DNA from: JAUZRW01 sp964549915
Lineage (GTDB): Bacteria > Chloroflexota > Anaerolineae > Aggregatilineales > Phototrophicaceae
NCBI GenBank assembly: GCA_964549915.1
Contig: CAZJWX010000001.1
Coordinates: forward strand, 124,001-188,000
Length of the DNA stretch: 64,000 bases
Direction: 5' to 3'
Below, piece by piece: positions 44,878-53,880 of this stretch. The position numbers and the translations under genes are program-made. Under the pieces are notes generated by a model. That model did not search any database and was not told the origin of the DNA. It worked only from the letters and a program-made list of their open reading frames with translations. Position 1 is the stretch's first letter. Each line of letters begins with the position of its first letter.

Positions 44878-45603
44878 GTGAAGAACCGCGCTGCTATTAT
44901 GGAGAAATTTTCCATCAAAGTCATGATTGTTGACGATCATCCCCTTTTTCGGACGGGTATCCAGAACGCGCTGGACACTGCGGCGGATATTCAAACGGTT
45001 GCTGTGAAAGAGAGCGGCGAGGACGCGCTGCGGGCAATCTCCCAGGTGGCACCGGACGTTATCTTGCTGGACATCAACCTGCCGGGAATCAACGGGCTGC
45101 AAGTCGCCCGCCAGATCAAAGCGGATCACAGCGGAATCGGCGTTATCATCCTCACCGCGCACCACGATACAGAGCAGGTGCTGCATGTGATGCGCACTGG
45201 CGCTTCGGCCTATTGCCCCAAGGATGTCGATGCGACGACGCTGATCAACATCATCCGCGAGGTGGCGCGTGGCTACTATGTCGTGGATGGGCAGAACATG
45301 ACCCGCCGCCAGTTGGATGGCTGGCTGGAACAGAAGATCGAAAGCTCGACAGGCCCCTACACCATTGACGCGGAAGGGCATTACATCCCGCTCAGCCCGC
45401 GCGAGATGGAAATCCTGGAATATGTGACTCAGGGCCTCATCAACAAAGAGATCGCCAAGAAACTGGGGATCAGCCAGCAGACGGTCAAGAATCACATGAC
45501 TTCCATCTTGAAGAAGTTGAACGTCAAAGATCGCACACAGGCCGCTGTGGTCGCACTGCGGCGCGGTTGGGTGCGCATTGATGACGCCGAGGAGGATACC
45601 TAA
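44878..45603 (+). CDS. NarL/FixJ-family response regulator
   Basis: The 241-residue regulator has a receiver domain with the acidic pocket DD at 19-20, phosphoacceptor Asp 65 (LLDINLPG), Thr in ILTAHHDT and Lys in AYCPKDVD. A linker of about 40 residues leads to a LuxR helix-turn-helix (about 170-230; LSPREMEILEYVTQG, then QTVKNHM). Two starts are possible: GTG 44878 or ATG 44899; neither has a well-placed ribosome site. The partner kinase starts 2 bases after its stop, so the two form one transcription unit just upstream of the Tad genes. Confidence 0.9.
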   Translation: MKNRAAIMEKFSIKVMIVDDHPLFRTGIQNALDTAADIQTVAVKESGEDALRAISQVAPDVILLDINLPGINGLQVARQIKADHSGIGVIILTAHHDTEQVLHVMRTGASAYCPKDVDATTLINIIREVARGYYVVDGQNMTRRQLDGWLEQKIESSTGPYTIDAEGHYIPLSPREMEILEYVTQGLINKEIAKKLGISQQTVKNHMTSILKKLNVKDRTQAAVVALRRGWVRIDDAEEDT

Positions 45604-45605
45604 TC

Positions 45606-46679
45606 ATGGAACGACAGGATGTGGGGCAGTCCACGCCCAAAGATGAAATCATCAGCATGGTGATGCACGAGTTGAATACCTTGCGTCAGCGCATCGCCGA
45701 GATCAAAGCGCAGATTGAGAGCATGCAGACTCAGGTCGAGCGGGAGCAGGGGCGCTATTCCAGCATCGTGACGGAACTGCGTAGCGTCAAGGAGAATCTA
45801 GACACGACGCCGCGCGAGGACATCCGCGATAAATACGAAGAAGCGCTGGATGTGCGCTTCCGCCTCGCCACCATGCGCGGACAACTGGAGAAGTTCGAGG
45901 CCAATTACGACAACCTCACGCATGAGCAAGAATTGCTCAATCAGCTCCTCAGCAGCTTGCAGGGCTTTGAATTCAGCGGCGGGGATGGTGAAACGGTGGC
46001 TGCCAGCAAAGGAGCGCTGGATATTATCGGCATCATCCGCGCACAGGAGCAAGAACGCCAGCGGCTCGCCCGCTCCATGCACGATGGCCCCGCCCAATCG
46101 CTGACTAACTTCATCTTACAGGCGGAAATCTGCCAACGCCTCTTCGACCGCAACCCGGAGCGTGCGGCGGAAGAACTCAACAACCTGAAGACCAACGCCA
46201 GCAAGACATTCCAGAAGGTGCGCGACTTCATCTTTGACCTGCGCCCGATGATGCTGGATGACCTCGGGGTAGCGCCGACGGTACGCCGCTATGTCGAATC
46301 GTACCAGGAGAAGAACGACATCGAAGTCAAGTTGCAGCTCATCGGCGATGACCGCCGCCTGGAGAATTACCGCGAAGTCATGATCTTCCGCGCCATTCAG
46401 GATGTGATGAGCGGTGCACGCGACTATTCGGCCCCCACGGATATGTCCGTCAATCTCGATCTATCCGGTGATACCGTCCGCATTGTCATCGAAGACAATG
46501 GACGCGGCTTCGATGCGGATCAAATCTTCGCCGGGGATGACGAAAGCTATTCGGATGCTCGCGTGGAGGCCTTGCGCGTGCAAAAAGCTCGCTTCGAGCT
46601 GCTCGGCGGTTCTATTGATGTGCGCAGTGATGAGAACAGCGGGTCGGTCGTGCGCCTGGAACTCCCGGCGACGGGCTGA
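45606..46679 (+). CDS. DegS-like cytoplasmic histidine kinase
   Basis: The 357-residue kinase has no membrane helix. Residues 15-120 form a long coiled coil of the DegS sensor type. The phosphotransfer helix contains RLARSMHDGPAQSLTN (His 159) and an acidic residue right after His, as in the HisKA_3 family. The HATPase_c part (about 255-357) keeps DNGRGFDAD and a Gly-Ser-rich end. The N-box is degenerate: the position that normally reads N-E-A-x-x-N has QDVMSGARDY, lacking the second Asn that coordinates Mg-ATP. Kinase activity may therefore be weak, and it might act mainly as phosphatase. The ATG follows GAGGAT in the end of the regulator gene. Confidence 0.87.
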   Translation: MERQDVGQSTPKDEIISMVMHELNTLRQRIAEIKAQIESMQTQVEREQGRYSSIVTELRSVKENLDTTPREDIRDKYEEALDVRFRLATMRGQLEKFEANYDNLTHEQELLNQLLSSLQGFEFSGGDGETVAASKGALDIIGIIRAQEQERQRLARSMHDGPAQSLTNFILQAEICQRLFDRNPERAAEELNNLKTNASKTFQKVRDFIFDLRPMMLDDLGVAPTVRRYVESYQEKNDIEVKLQLIGDDRRLENYREVMIFRAIQDVMSGARDYSAPTDMSVNLDLSGDTVRIVIEDNGRGFDADQIFAGDDESYSDARVEALRVQKARFELLGGSIDVRSDENSGSVVRLELPATG

Positions 46680-46723
46680 CCGTTCGAAAACTAAAACAAT
46701 ATACTGTAGTACGATGCGCCCGT

Positions 46724-46751
46724 TTGACAATTAGGTGGCTTGCAATACACT
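46724..46751 (+). promoter_or_regulatory. Promoter for the Tad pilus operon
   Basis: A consensus TTGACA (46724-46729) and TACACT (46746-46751) are 16 bases apart, about 110 bases before cpaB. Confidence 0.55.
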
Positions 46752-46862
46752 AAAGCTAGTTCGTATGCATCTCGCCTACCCAATGGAAGACCGTTCGCAG
46801 TTCACCACCTTGATTATTGACTCCCTGCGTATCGCGCGCAGGCGCAATGTGTGGAGAAAAAC

Positions 46863-48173
46863 ATGTTGAAATACATTCTAGCTTTCCTGGTCGTCGTAGT
46901 CATCATCGGTGGCATCGCTTTTGTACTTCTGTCGCAGAATGACGGTGGTGGCCAGACCGATGGCGAGAACGGTTTTAGCCAGCAGGACGTGGATGTTGCA
47001 GTGGATGCAACACTCACGGCAATTGCCGCTGCTGCGGGCGATCAACCAACGGAAGAACCCGTTGTCCTAGTGGAAGTGGTCGTGGCGATCCAGGATATTC
47101 CGCGCGGTGTTGTCATCCGCCCGGATATGATCGAAACCAGCTTCGTTCCCGAAGATGTGGCCCCCCTGCGCGCGATCACGGATCCTGCCGAAATCATCGG
47201 GCAGATTGCGCGAACGGACATTTTCCGCGAGATGATCATCCTCGACTCGCTCGTCGTGCCGGATTTGAGCCAGATCGGGTCAATTGGTTCAGACGCTGCC
47301 GCCCTGCTGGAACCCGGGCGCGTGGCAGTTTCGCTGCCGATTGACGCGGTGACCAGCGTCGCCTACGCCTTGCAACCGGGCGATCGCGTGGATGTCATCG
47401 TCTCGATGCTCTTCGTAGATGTCGATATCAACTACCAATCGATTACGCCGAATACCCTGCGCTTCGTGAACCTGGCGACGGCTGCTACCAGTGAAGAGGG
47501 GCAGTCCGCAGGTGTGATTCTCGATTTCAGCGAATCTGCGAGCGGCGAACTCGAGTCGCGTAACTTGCTGCTCCTGACTATTGATAACGAGACGAATCAG
47601 GTTCAGTCCGAACAGCAGGTACCCATTACAACCATCGTTGTACCTTCTGAGCAGCAGCGTCCGCGTCTGGCAACCCAGCGTACGGTGACCGACGCGATTG
47701 TGCTCTACCTGGGCGAGTTCCCGCGCGATGGGCGCATCTTCCGCCAGGAACCGGTGGAGACGGAAGCGCCCACCGCAACGCCGACCCTCGATCCGGCACT
47801 GGCTGGCGCGACGCCTTCTGGCCCGCCGACTGTGACCGCGCTGCCGCCGCGTCCGCAGTTGGTGACGCTGGCTGTCACGCCGCAGGATGCCGTTGTGTTG
47901 ACCTACATGGCGGAAGCCGGGTTGCCGATCACCTTCGCGCTGCGTTCGGCGCGGGCGACAGGGCTGCCGCCGACGGATCCAGTCACGCTGCGCTACCTGC
48001 TCGAACGGTTCAATATTGATGTGCCAGAACGCTTCGCATTCGCTGTTGAGCCGGCCATCCGCAGCATCCGTGAGCTTTCCCTGGGCAATCGCATCGAGCT
48101 GAACCCGCAGACGGAAACGACGACGGAAGACGGCGAAGACGGCGACAACACCGACAACGGTAACAACAATTAA
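46863..48173 (+). CDS. cpaB: Flp/Tad pilus assembly protein CpaB (SAF domain)
   Basis: The 436-residue protein has an N-terminal membrane helix (YILAFLVVVVIIGGIAFVLL) and a SAF domain at about 70-140 (VVVAIQDIPRGVVIRPDMI, then QIARTDIFREMIILDSLV). The RcpC/CpaB beta domain follows (about 145-285, GRVAVSLPIDAVTSVAYALQPGDRVDVIVS). A Pro/Thr linker precedes a second, shorter repeat of the PQDAVVLTYMAEAGLPITFALRS kind. In Gram-negative Tad systems CpaB binds the secretin; here no secretin gene follows, so it may anchor the machine to the wall. ATG 46863 has GGAGA 5 bases upstream and is preferred to GTG 46851. Confidence 0.88.
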   Translation: MLKYILAFLVVVVIIGGIAFVLLSQNDGGGQTDGENGFSQQDVDVAVDATLTAIAAAAGDQPTEEPVVLVEVVVAIQDIPRGVVIRPDMIETSFVPEDVAPLRAITDPAEIIGQIARTDIFREMIILDSLVVPDLSQIGSIGSDAAALLEPGRVAVSLPIDAVTSVAYALQPGDRVDVIVSMLFVDVDINYQSITPNTLRFVNLATAATSEEGQSAGVILDFSESASGELESRNLLLLTIDNETNQVQSEQQVPITTIVVPSEQQRPRLATQRTVTDAIVLYLGEFPRDGRIFRQEPVETEAPTATPTLDPALAGATPSGPPTVTALPPRPQLVTLAVTPQDAVVLTYMAEAGLPITFALRSARATGLPPTDPVTLRYLLERFNIDVPERFAFAVEPAIRSIRELSLGNRIELNPQTETTTEDGEDGDNTDNGNNN

Positions 48174-48187
48174 TCAGGTGAGAACTC

Positions 48188-49525
48188 ATGGCAAATCCAA
48201 AGGGTGATGACTCTGGGATTACAATTCTGCTGGTCGATGACATTGCCGAGACGCGCGAGAGCATCAAGAAGCTCCTCGCGTTCGAGCAAGACTTCAAAGT
48301 TGTCGGCAGCGCGAGTAATGGGCGTGAAGGTGTCGCACTGGCGAAAGAACTCGAGCCAGATATCATCATCATGGACATCAACATGCCCGACATGGATGGT
48401 CTGGAAGCAGCCGGGCTGATTACCAAGGCTGTGCCGACTGCCGGGGTCATCATGATGTCCGTGCAGAGCGACCAGGACTACATGCAGCGGGCGATGCTGG
48501 CGGGAGCGCGTTTCTTCCTCTCCAAGCCCGTGAATATGGATCAGCTTTACAGCACGATTCGCAATGTCTACCAGCAGTACGAGGGCATCCGTGCGACGGC
48601 GCGCCACATGGCCGAAAACCTGATTGCGCCGCCGCCGGAAGAAGAGCGTGGTGGCGCTGGCGGCCGTGCAGGTCATATCATCGCTGTTTACAGTCCCCAG
48701 GGCGGAGCGGGCTGCACCACCATCGCGACCAGCCTCGCGTCCGGCTTGATGAAGGACAACAGCAAGACCCTCCTGGTGGATTGTGACCTGGAATTTGGCG
48801 ATGTCGGCGTCTTCCTGGAGATGCGTTCGCAGTCCACATTGGCGGATCTGGTGGAGAACGCCGATGATCTCGATGTGGAGTACTTCGACAGCATCGTCAT
48901 GACGCATGACAGCGGCATGAAGGTGCTGCTGGGGCCGCCGCGTCCACTTTATGGCGCAGAAATCCGCGATACACGCGCAGATGCTGTCGCGAGCATCCTC
49001 AAACAGGTGCGCGGGAATTACGACTTCGTCGTGCTGGATATGGGTACATCCATCGATGCCGTGTCCGATTCATTGCTGCAATTGGCGGACAAAGTCGTGC
49101 TGGTCACGGTGCCGACCCTGCCTTCGATCAAGAACTCCAAGTTGATCCTCGATATGTTCGAGCAGGCAGGCTACCCCTCGGATAAGGCGGTGCTGGTCAT
49201 CAACCGTGCGCTGGAACAATCCGGTCGCAGTGCGCAGAAGGTGATCCCGACGGCGGAACGCATTCAGTCCTTCCTGAAGCGCCCCGTCGAGGGGTTGATC
49301 CCGGTGGTCGATGAGACCATCATCCTGAATGCCATCAATCGCGGGCTGCCAGTCATTGCGGCGGATCGCGATACGGGTAAGGCACCGATGAAGCAGCTTC
49401 TGCAGCTATCGGATCACCTGTACGCATCTCTGATGGGCAGTGATGATTTCCTGGATGCGGAACCCGTAGCCGATGACACCAGCACCAAGACATCGCCGTT
49501 CAGCAGTATCTTCAGAAGACGCTAA
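48188..49525 (+). CDS. cpaE: CpaE/TadZ-like protein: receiver domain fused to ParA-like ATPase
   Basis: The 445-residue protein starts with a complete receiver domain (about 10-130: DD at 17-18, Asp 63, Ser in MMSVQSD, Lys 113 in LSKPV), so it can probably be phosphorylated. A ParA/MinD-type domain follows (about 160-420). Its P-loop reads SPQGGAGCTT: the deviant signature Lys is Gln 171 and the normal Lys is Cys 176. Loss of the signature Lys is known in CpaE/TadZ proteins, which place the pilus machine at the cell pole. The receiver could be the target of the DegS-like kinase upstream. It sits 14 bases after cpaB. Confidence 0.9.
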   Translation: MANPKGDDSGITILLVDDIAETRESIKKLLAFEQDFKVVGSASNGREGVALAKELEPDIIIMDINMPDMDGLEAAGLITKAVPTAGVIMMSVQSDQDYMQRAMLAGARFFLSKPVNMDQLYSTIRNVYQQYEGIRATARHMAENLIAPPPEEERGGAGGRAGHIIAVYSPQGGAGCTTIATSLASGLMKDNSKTLLVDCDLEFGDVGVFLEMRSQSTLADLVENADDLDVEYFDSIVMTHDSGMKVLLGPPRPLYGAEIRDTRADAVASILKQVRGNYDFVVLDMGTSIDAVSDSLLQLADKVVLVTVPTLPSIKNSKLILDMFEQAGYPSDKAVLVINRALEQSGRSAQKVIPTAERIQSFLKRPVEGLIPVVDETIILNAINRGLPVIAADRDTGKAPMKQLLQLSDHLYASLMGSDDFLDAEPVADDTSTKTSPFSSIFRRR

Positions 49526-49554
49526 CGCAAGCTGAGTTTTGCAGAGGATAGAGT

Positions 49555-50964
49555 ATGTCACTCCTACGCCGAATGGGGAATACCCCGCCCAAAGACGAGA
49601 ACCAGGGCGGTGGTGAAGATGAAGAAAGACAACGCCAGGCACAACGCCGCGCCGAAATGCAGCGGCGTGCCGTGCAAAGCCAGCGCACGGGCAAGGCGTC
49701 CGGCGATAGCTATTCCGACCTGAAGAACCGCATCCAACAGCGGTTGCTTTCCGAACTCGACCCGACGCTGGATGTGACGCGCAAGGATGAAGTGCGCCGC
49801 CAGATTCAGGATTTGTTCAACGCCATCCTCGCTGAAGAGAACATGCTGCTCTCCAAGTCGGAGCGCGAACGGCTCTTCGAGCAAATTGTGGCGGATATTC
49901 TGGGGCTTGGCCCGCTGGAACCGCTGCTGAATGACGATGATGTCACCGAGATCATGGTCAATGGCCCCAAGATGATCTTCGTGGAGAAAAAAGGTAAGGT
50001 GACGCTTTCCGGCACTACCTTCGAAAGCGATGATCACGTGCTGCGCATCATCGACCGCATTGTCGCGCCGCTGGGTCGCCGCGTTGATGAAGCCTCGCCC
50101 TATGTGGATGCTCGCCTCAATGATGGTTCGCGTGTGAATGTCATCATTCGCCCACTGTCGTTGATCGGGCCGACCATCACCATCCGTAAGTTCTCCAGGA
50201 CGCCGTTGACGGTCAATGACCTCATCCGGTTCGGTTCCATGACGCCGGAACTGGCGCAGTTCCTGCGTGCGACCGTCATCGCTGCGCTGAACGTCATCGT
50301 TTCTGGCGGTACGGGTTCGGGTAAGACGACCCTGCTCAACGTGCTTTCCAGCTTCATCCCCAACGATGAGCGCATTCTCACGATTGAGAACGCCGCTGAA
50401 CTCCAGCTTCAGCAGGAACATGTGGTGGGCCTGGAAAGCCGCCCGCCGAACATCGAGGGCAAGGGCGAAGTGACCATTCAGGACCTGGTGGTCAACAGCT
50501 TGCGTATGCGACCGGATCGCATCATCGTTGGCGAGTGTCGTGGTGGCGAGGCGCTGGACATGCTCCAGGCGATGAACACGGGCCACGATGGTTCGCTGAC
50601 GACGCTCCACGCGAACAGCCCGCGTGACGCGCTCTCGCGCCTGGAAGTGATGTGCTTGATGGCAGGGATGGATCTGCCTGTGCGAGCGATCAAAGAACAG
50701 GTGGCGAGCGCCGTTGACCTGATCGTGCAGCAGAGCCGCCTGCGCGACGGTTCCCGTAAGATCACCAATGTGACGGAGATTCAGGGCATGGAAGGGGAAA
50801 TGATCACCATGTCCGATATCTTCGAGTACGAACTCACCGGTTTCGAGGGTGGGCACATCGTCGGTCGTTTCCGCGCAACGGGCATCCGTCCCAAGTTCTA
50901 CGAACGAATCGAAGACTCAGGGATCAACCTGCCCGCGAATATCTTCAATCCTGGGCGGCGCTGA
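49555..50964 (+). CDS. cpaF: Tad pilus secretion ATPase CpaF/TadA
   Basis: The 469-residue ATPase powers assembly of Flp pili at the cytoplasmic face. After a Gln/Arg-rich disordered N-terminus (1-45) come the N-terminal domain (VADILGLGPLEPLL..DDDVTEIMVNGP), Walker A SGGTGSGKTT near 251, the Asp box with ILTIENAAELQL, Walker B (RMRPDRIIVGECRGGEA) and the His box TGHDGSLTTLHANSP. All catalytic features are intact. GAGGATAGAGT provides the ribosome site. It lies 29 bases after the CpaE-like gene. Confidence 0.95.
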   Translation: MSLLRRMGNTPPKDENQGGGEDEERQRQAQRRAEMQRRAVQSQRTGKASGDSYSDLKNRIQQRLLSELDPTLDVTRKDEVRRQIQDLFNAILAEENMLLSKSERERLFEQIVADILGLGPLEPLLNDDDVTEIMVNGPKMIFVEKKGKVTLSGTTFESDDHVLRIIDRIVAPLGRRVDEASPYVDARLNDGSRVNVIIRPLSLIGPTITIRKFSRTPLTVNDLIRFGSMTPELAQFLRATVIAALNVIVSGGTGSGKTTLLNVLSSFIPNDERILTIENAAELQLQQEHVVGLESRPPNIEGKGEVTIQDLVVNSLRMRPDRIIVGECRGGEALDMLQAMNTGHDGSLTTLHANSPRDALSRLEVMCLMAGMDLPVRAIKEQVASAVDLIVQQSRLRDGSRKITNVTEIQGMEGEMITMSDIFEYELTGFEGGHIVGRFRATGIRPKFYERIEDSGINLPANIFNPGRR

Positions 50965-51056
50965 GCCTTTCACACAGGAGCCAGCCAGGGGCGCAGCACA
51001 TCAGCCGTGCCCCGGCCCCCTATCGGTAAGTGAGTGTCCTTTGGAGAGTGTTGGGC

Positions 51057-52070
51057 ATGGATATTGGCATCGAGGTAATTATTGGTGGGGTGGTTGCAGT
51101 TATTGCGATCCTCGGCGGGATTGCCGCAATTGTCTTTTCGCGCCGGGAAGAGCGCATCATTGACGAACGCCTGGATGAAATCGGACGCTTTGAGGACTTC
51201 GAGTCCTTCATTGAATCCACCAGCGAAGACGAAAAAGAGGAAGAGTCCAGCGTCACCGTTCAGGAAGAACTGCGCAACTTCCTCGATCCCATCAACAACG
51301 CGCTCAATCGGCGGCAGTTCGGGCAGAATATGCGTAAGAAGCTGGCGCGAGCGAATGTCAAGCTCACCGTGGCAGAATACGCCGCCGCTCACTTCCTGGC
51401 ATCCGCCTTGTTGTTCACCGTTGGCTTCGTTTTCCTCGCCCCTGGCGACCTGCTGACTTCCATCGTTATGGGTTTGATTGGCTTCTTCCTGCCGCGCTTC
51501 TTCGTCGGACGCGCCATCAACAAGCGCCTGCGCGAATTTGAGACGCAGCTTCCGGATACGCTCGGCCTCTGGGTGAACGGCTTGCGTTCGGGGTACAGCG
51601 TCTTGCAGGCCATTGAAGCGATCTCCAACGACGCGCCAGAACCCACCAAGACGGAATTCGAGCGCGTCGTCAAAGAGGTGCAAATCGGCATTGATATGGA
51701 CGATGCCTTCGGGCACTTGCTGGAACGAATCCAGAGTGAAGACCTCGATCTTGTGGTGACTGCCGTCAGCATTCAGCGCGAAACAGGTGGTAACCTGGCG
51801 GAGATTCTGGATGTGATCGGTCATACGATCCGTGAGCGCATCAAGCTCAAGGGTGAGATTCGTGTGTTGACCTCGCAGGGGCGTTACACGGGCTATCTCA
51901 TCAGCGGGTTGCCCATCGCGCTGACGCTGCTGTTGCAGGTGATCTCACCGGGCTTCATGAACCCCATGTTTGAGAATCGCACCTGCGGTTGGCCGATGCT
52001 GGGTGTCGGCCTGGCGCTAATCGGCATTGGCGCTGCGATCATCGCGCGCATTGTCGATATTGATGTTTGA
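51057..52070 (+). CDS. tadB: Tad pilus inner-membrane platform protein TadB
   Basis: The 337-residue protein has the T2SF domain of the TadB/TadC family. There is a first membrane helix at the N-terminus, a charged cytoplasmic stretch, two helices around residues 100-150, the T2SF domain with LPDTLGLWVNGLRSGYSVLQAIEAIS near 175, and two helices at the end. The ATG at 51057 has GGAGAG 8 bases upstream; an in-frame GTG at 51030 is less likely. It pairs with TadC to form the platform on which CpaF acts. Confidence 0.92.
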   Translation: MDIGIEVIIGGVVAVIAILGGIAAIVFSRREERIIDERLDEIGRFEDFESFIESTSEDEKEEESSVTVQEELRNFLDPINNALNRRQFGQNMRKKLARANVKLTVAEYAAAHFLASALLFTVGFVFLAPGDLLTSIVMGLIGFFLPRFFVGRAINKRLREFETQLPDTLGLWVNGLRSGYSVLQAIEAISNDAPEPTKTEFERVVKEVQIGIDMDDAFGHLLERIQSEDLDLVVTAVSIQRETGGNLAEILDVIGHTIRERIKLKGEIRVLTSQGRYTGYLISGLPIALTLLLQVISPGFMNPMFENRTCGWPMLGVGLALIGIGAAIIARIVDIDV

Positions 52071-52090
52071 GCTGTTGAGGATACGCTGCA

Positions 52091-53044
52091 ATGGAGTTCG
52101 GACTGGTCTTACAACTGGTAATTGGCCTCAGCCTCATCGGAGTGCTGGGTGCCCTGGTATATGTCGGGCTGCGGGATAATGACGATCGTGACCCGCTCGA
52201 AGATAAGCTGGCGATGTACGGGGAGGGCGACGTTACCGTTGAGTCCCTGGAAGAGGTCGAACTCCAGCTTTCGATTGTGGATCGCGTCATCAGCCCGGCA
52301 GTGCGCTGGCTTGCCGATCGCATCGGGCGCTTGACGCCCAGACGGCAGCTCGAACGTGCCGAGCGCATGATTGAACTGGCTAACGTGAACATGGATCCGG
52401 CGACCTTCTTCCTGATGCGCATCGGGGCGACGATTGGCCTCGGTCTGCTGGCGCTGGCGTTCGCGGTCTTCGGCATCGGTGCGGAATCGACCGAGGTGCT
52501 GCTGTGGACGGGTGGCGGTATCCTGATCGGGTACTTGCTGCCGGAATTGAGCCTGCGCAGCCGCATCAGCCGCCGCCAACGTGAAATTGTGCGTTACCTG
52601 CCGGATGCGCTCGATTTGTTGGTGATCTGTGTGGAAGCGGGTCTCGGTTTTGATGCAGCCATGGGGCGCGTATACGAGAAGTGGGATAACGAAATCGCGC
52701 TCTCGTTCGGTCGCGTGCTGCGCGAAATCCAACTGGGTAAGCTGCGCCGTGATGCGCTGAAAGCGATGGCGGATCGCGTTGATGTGCCTGATGTGAATGC
52801 TTTCGTCGCTGCCATCATCCAGGCGGAGCAATTGGGCGTGAGTATGGCGAAAATTCTGCGCGTACAATCGGATCAGATGCGCGTGAAACGTCGCCAGCGT
52901 GCCCAGGAAAAGGCACAGCAGGCCCCCGTGAAGATCATGATCCCGATGGTGCTGCTGATTTTCCCCTCGATCTGGATCGTGCTGCTTGGCCCGGCGATTC
53001 TGCTGGTGCTCGACTCCGGCGTTGGCGGTGCTATCGGCGGCTGA
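52091..53044 (+). CDS. tadC: Tad pilus inner-membrane platform protein TadC
   Basis: The 317-residue protein is the TadB paralogue. One helix starts at residue 6, a second pair lies at about 105-155, and the T2SF domain has LPDALDLLVICVEAGLGFDAAMGRV near 175 and a VNAFVAAIIQAEQLGVSMAKILRVQS segment near 235. It ends in two hydrophobic stretches. GAGGATACG serves as ribosome site 20 bases after the tadB stop. No prepilin or prepilin peptidase gene follows, so these lie elsewhere on the genome. Confidence 0.92.
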   Translation: MEFGLVLQLVIGLSLIGVLGALVYVGLRDNDDRDPLEDKLAMYGEGDVTVESLEEVELQLSIVDRVISPAVRWLADRIGRLTPRRQLERAERMIELANVNMDPATFFLMRIGATIGLGLLALAFAVFGIGAESTEVLLWTGGGILIGYLLPELSLRSRISRRQREIVRYLPDALDLLVICVEAGLGFDAAMGRVYEKWDNEIALSFGRVLREIQLGKLRRDALKAMADRVDVPDVNAFVAAIIQAEQLGVSMAKILRVQSDQMRVKRRQRAQEKAQQAPVKIMIPMVLLIFPSIWIVLLGPAILLVLDSGVGGAIGG

Positions 53045-53075
53045 CCAGCGACGGCGAGGGAAGGAGCAGCATCCT

Positions 53076-53768
53076 GTGAACGAAGCGTCCCCTGCCCGGA
53101 CATCCTCCGGGCTTTTCACTTTCAAAGCGCTGCGCCGCCTGTGGGATGGCAGCATCGACCTGATTTTTCCGCCGACCTGCCTATCTTGTGGGCGCGTCGA
53201 TTTTCACTTCTGCGAGAACTGCCAGCGCGACCTGCTGGATGTGCCCCTGCAGCGGCTCTCCGCTGAAATGTCGCCGCTCAGCGGAATTGCGTCCTCCGGG
53301 CTGCACGAAGGTTTGTTGCAAGCGGCAGTGCAGGCGCTGAAGTACCACAACATGCCGGAAATTGCGCGTCCCCTGGGTGACCGTCTGGGACATATCCTGG
53401 CAGATGTGGCCTGGCCGGTTGAGATCGTCGTCCCGGTTCCATTGCATGCCCAACGCCTGCGTGAGCGCGGCTACAACCAGGCCGGGGAAATTGCGCGTCA
53501 CACCGCCGCTTTCGCCGGATTGCCCTTCGTGCCAGATGCCAGCCAGCGCATCCGCTACACGCAAACGCAGGTTGGCCTCAACCGTGAAGAACGCCTGCAC
53601 AACGTCATCGAATCCTTTGGCGCAGATGCAGCCCTCGTACAGGACAAGACGATTTTGATCGTTGACGATGTGAAGACGACGGGGGCGACCCTCGCTGCCT
53701 GTGCCCATCCGATGCTCGAATCCGGGGCGGCAGCCGTCTATGCACTCACCGTCAGCGCCGCAACGTGA
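53076..53768 (+). CDS. comF: ComF family phosphoribosyltransferase-like protein
   Basis: The 230-residue protein has an N-terminal zinc-finger-like cluster (PTCLSCGRVDFHFCENCQRDL, four Cys) followed by a type I phosphoribosyltransferase domain with LIVDDVKTTGAT near 190. ComF proteins are needed for DNA uptake in naturally competent bacteria and may act with the helicase ComFA or PriA; whether it is a true transferase is unknown. It starts 31 bases after tadC, so it could be co-transcribed with the pilus genes, a suggestive link with DNA uptake. GTG 53076 has AAGGAG 9 bases upstream; the open frame extends to 52986 inside tadC. Confidence 0.9.
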   Translation: MNEASPARTSSGLFTFKALRRLWDGSIDLIFPPTCLSCGRVDFHFCENCQRDLLDVPLQRLSAEMSPLSGIASSGLHEGLLQAAVQALKYHNMPEIARPLGDRLGHILADVAWPVEIVVPVPLHAQRLRERGYNQAGEIARHTAAFAGLPFVPDASQRIRYTQTQVGLNREERLHNVIESFGADAALVQDKTILIVDDVKTTGATLAACAHPMLESGAAAVYALTVSAAT

Positions 53769-53824
53769 AGAACATCACCCCGAAGCAAGTGTAACATTAA
53801 CCCCAAAAGTCCCTTGAAATCCCG

Positions 53825-53830
53825 TATAAT
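53825..53830 (+). promoter_or_regulatory. Consensus -10 element upstream of hpf
   Basis: A perfect TATAAT lies 50 bases before the hpf start. No good -35 box is seen at 16-18 bases, so an alternative sigma factor or an activator may be involved, as expected for a stationary-phase gene. Confidence 0.4.
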
Positions 53831-53880
53831 CTTAATGAAGGCGCGCGGGCGCCGGAAATTATTGTTCTTGGAGGCATTCG

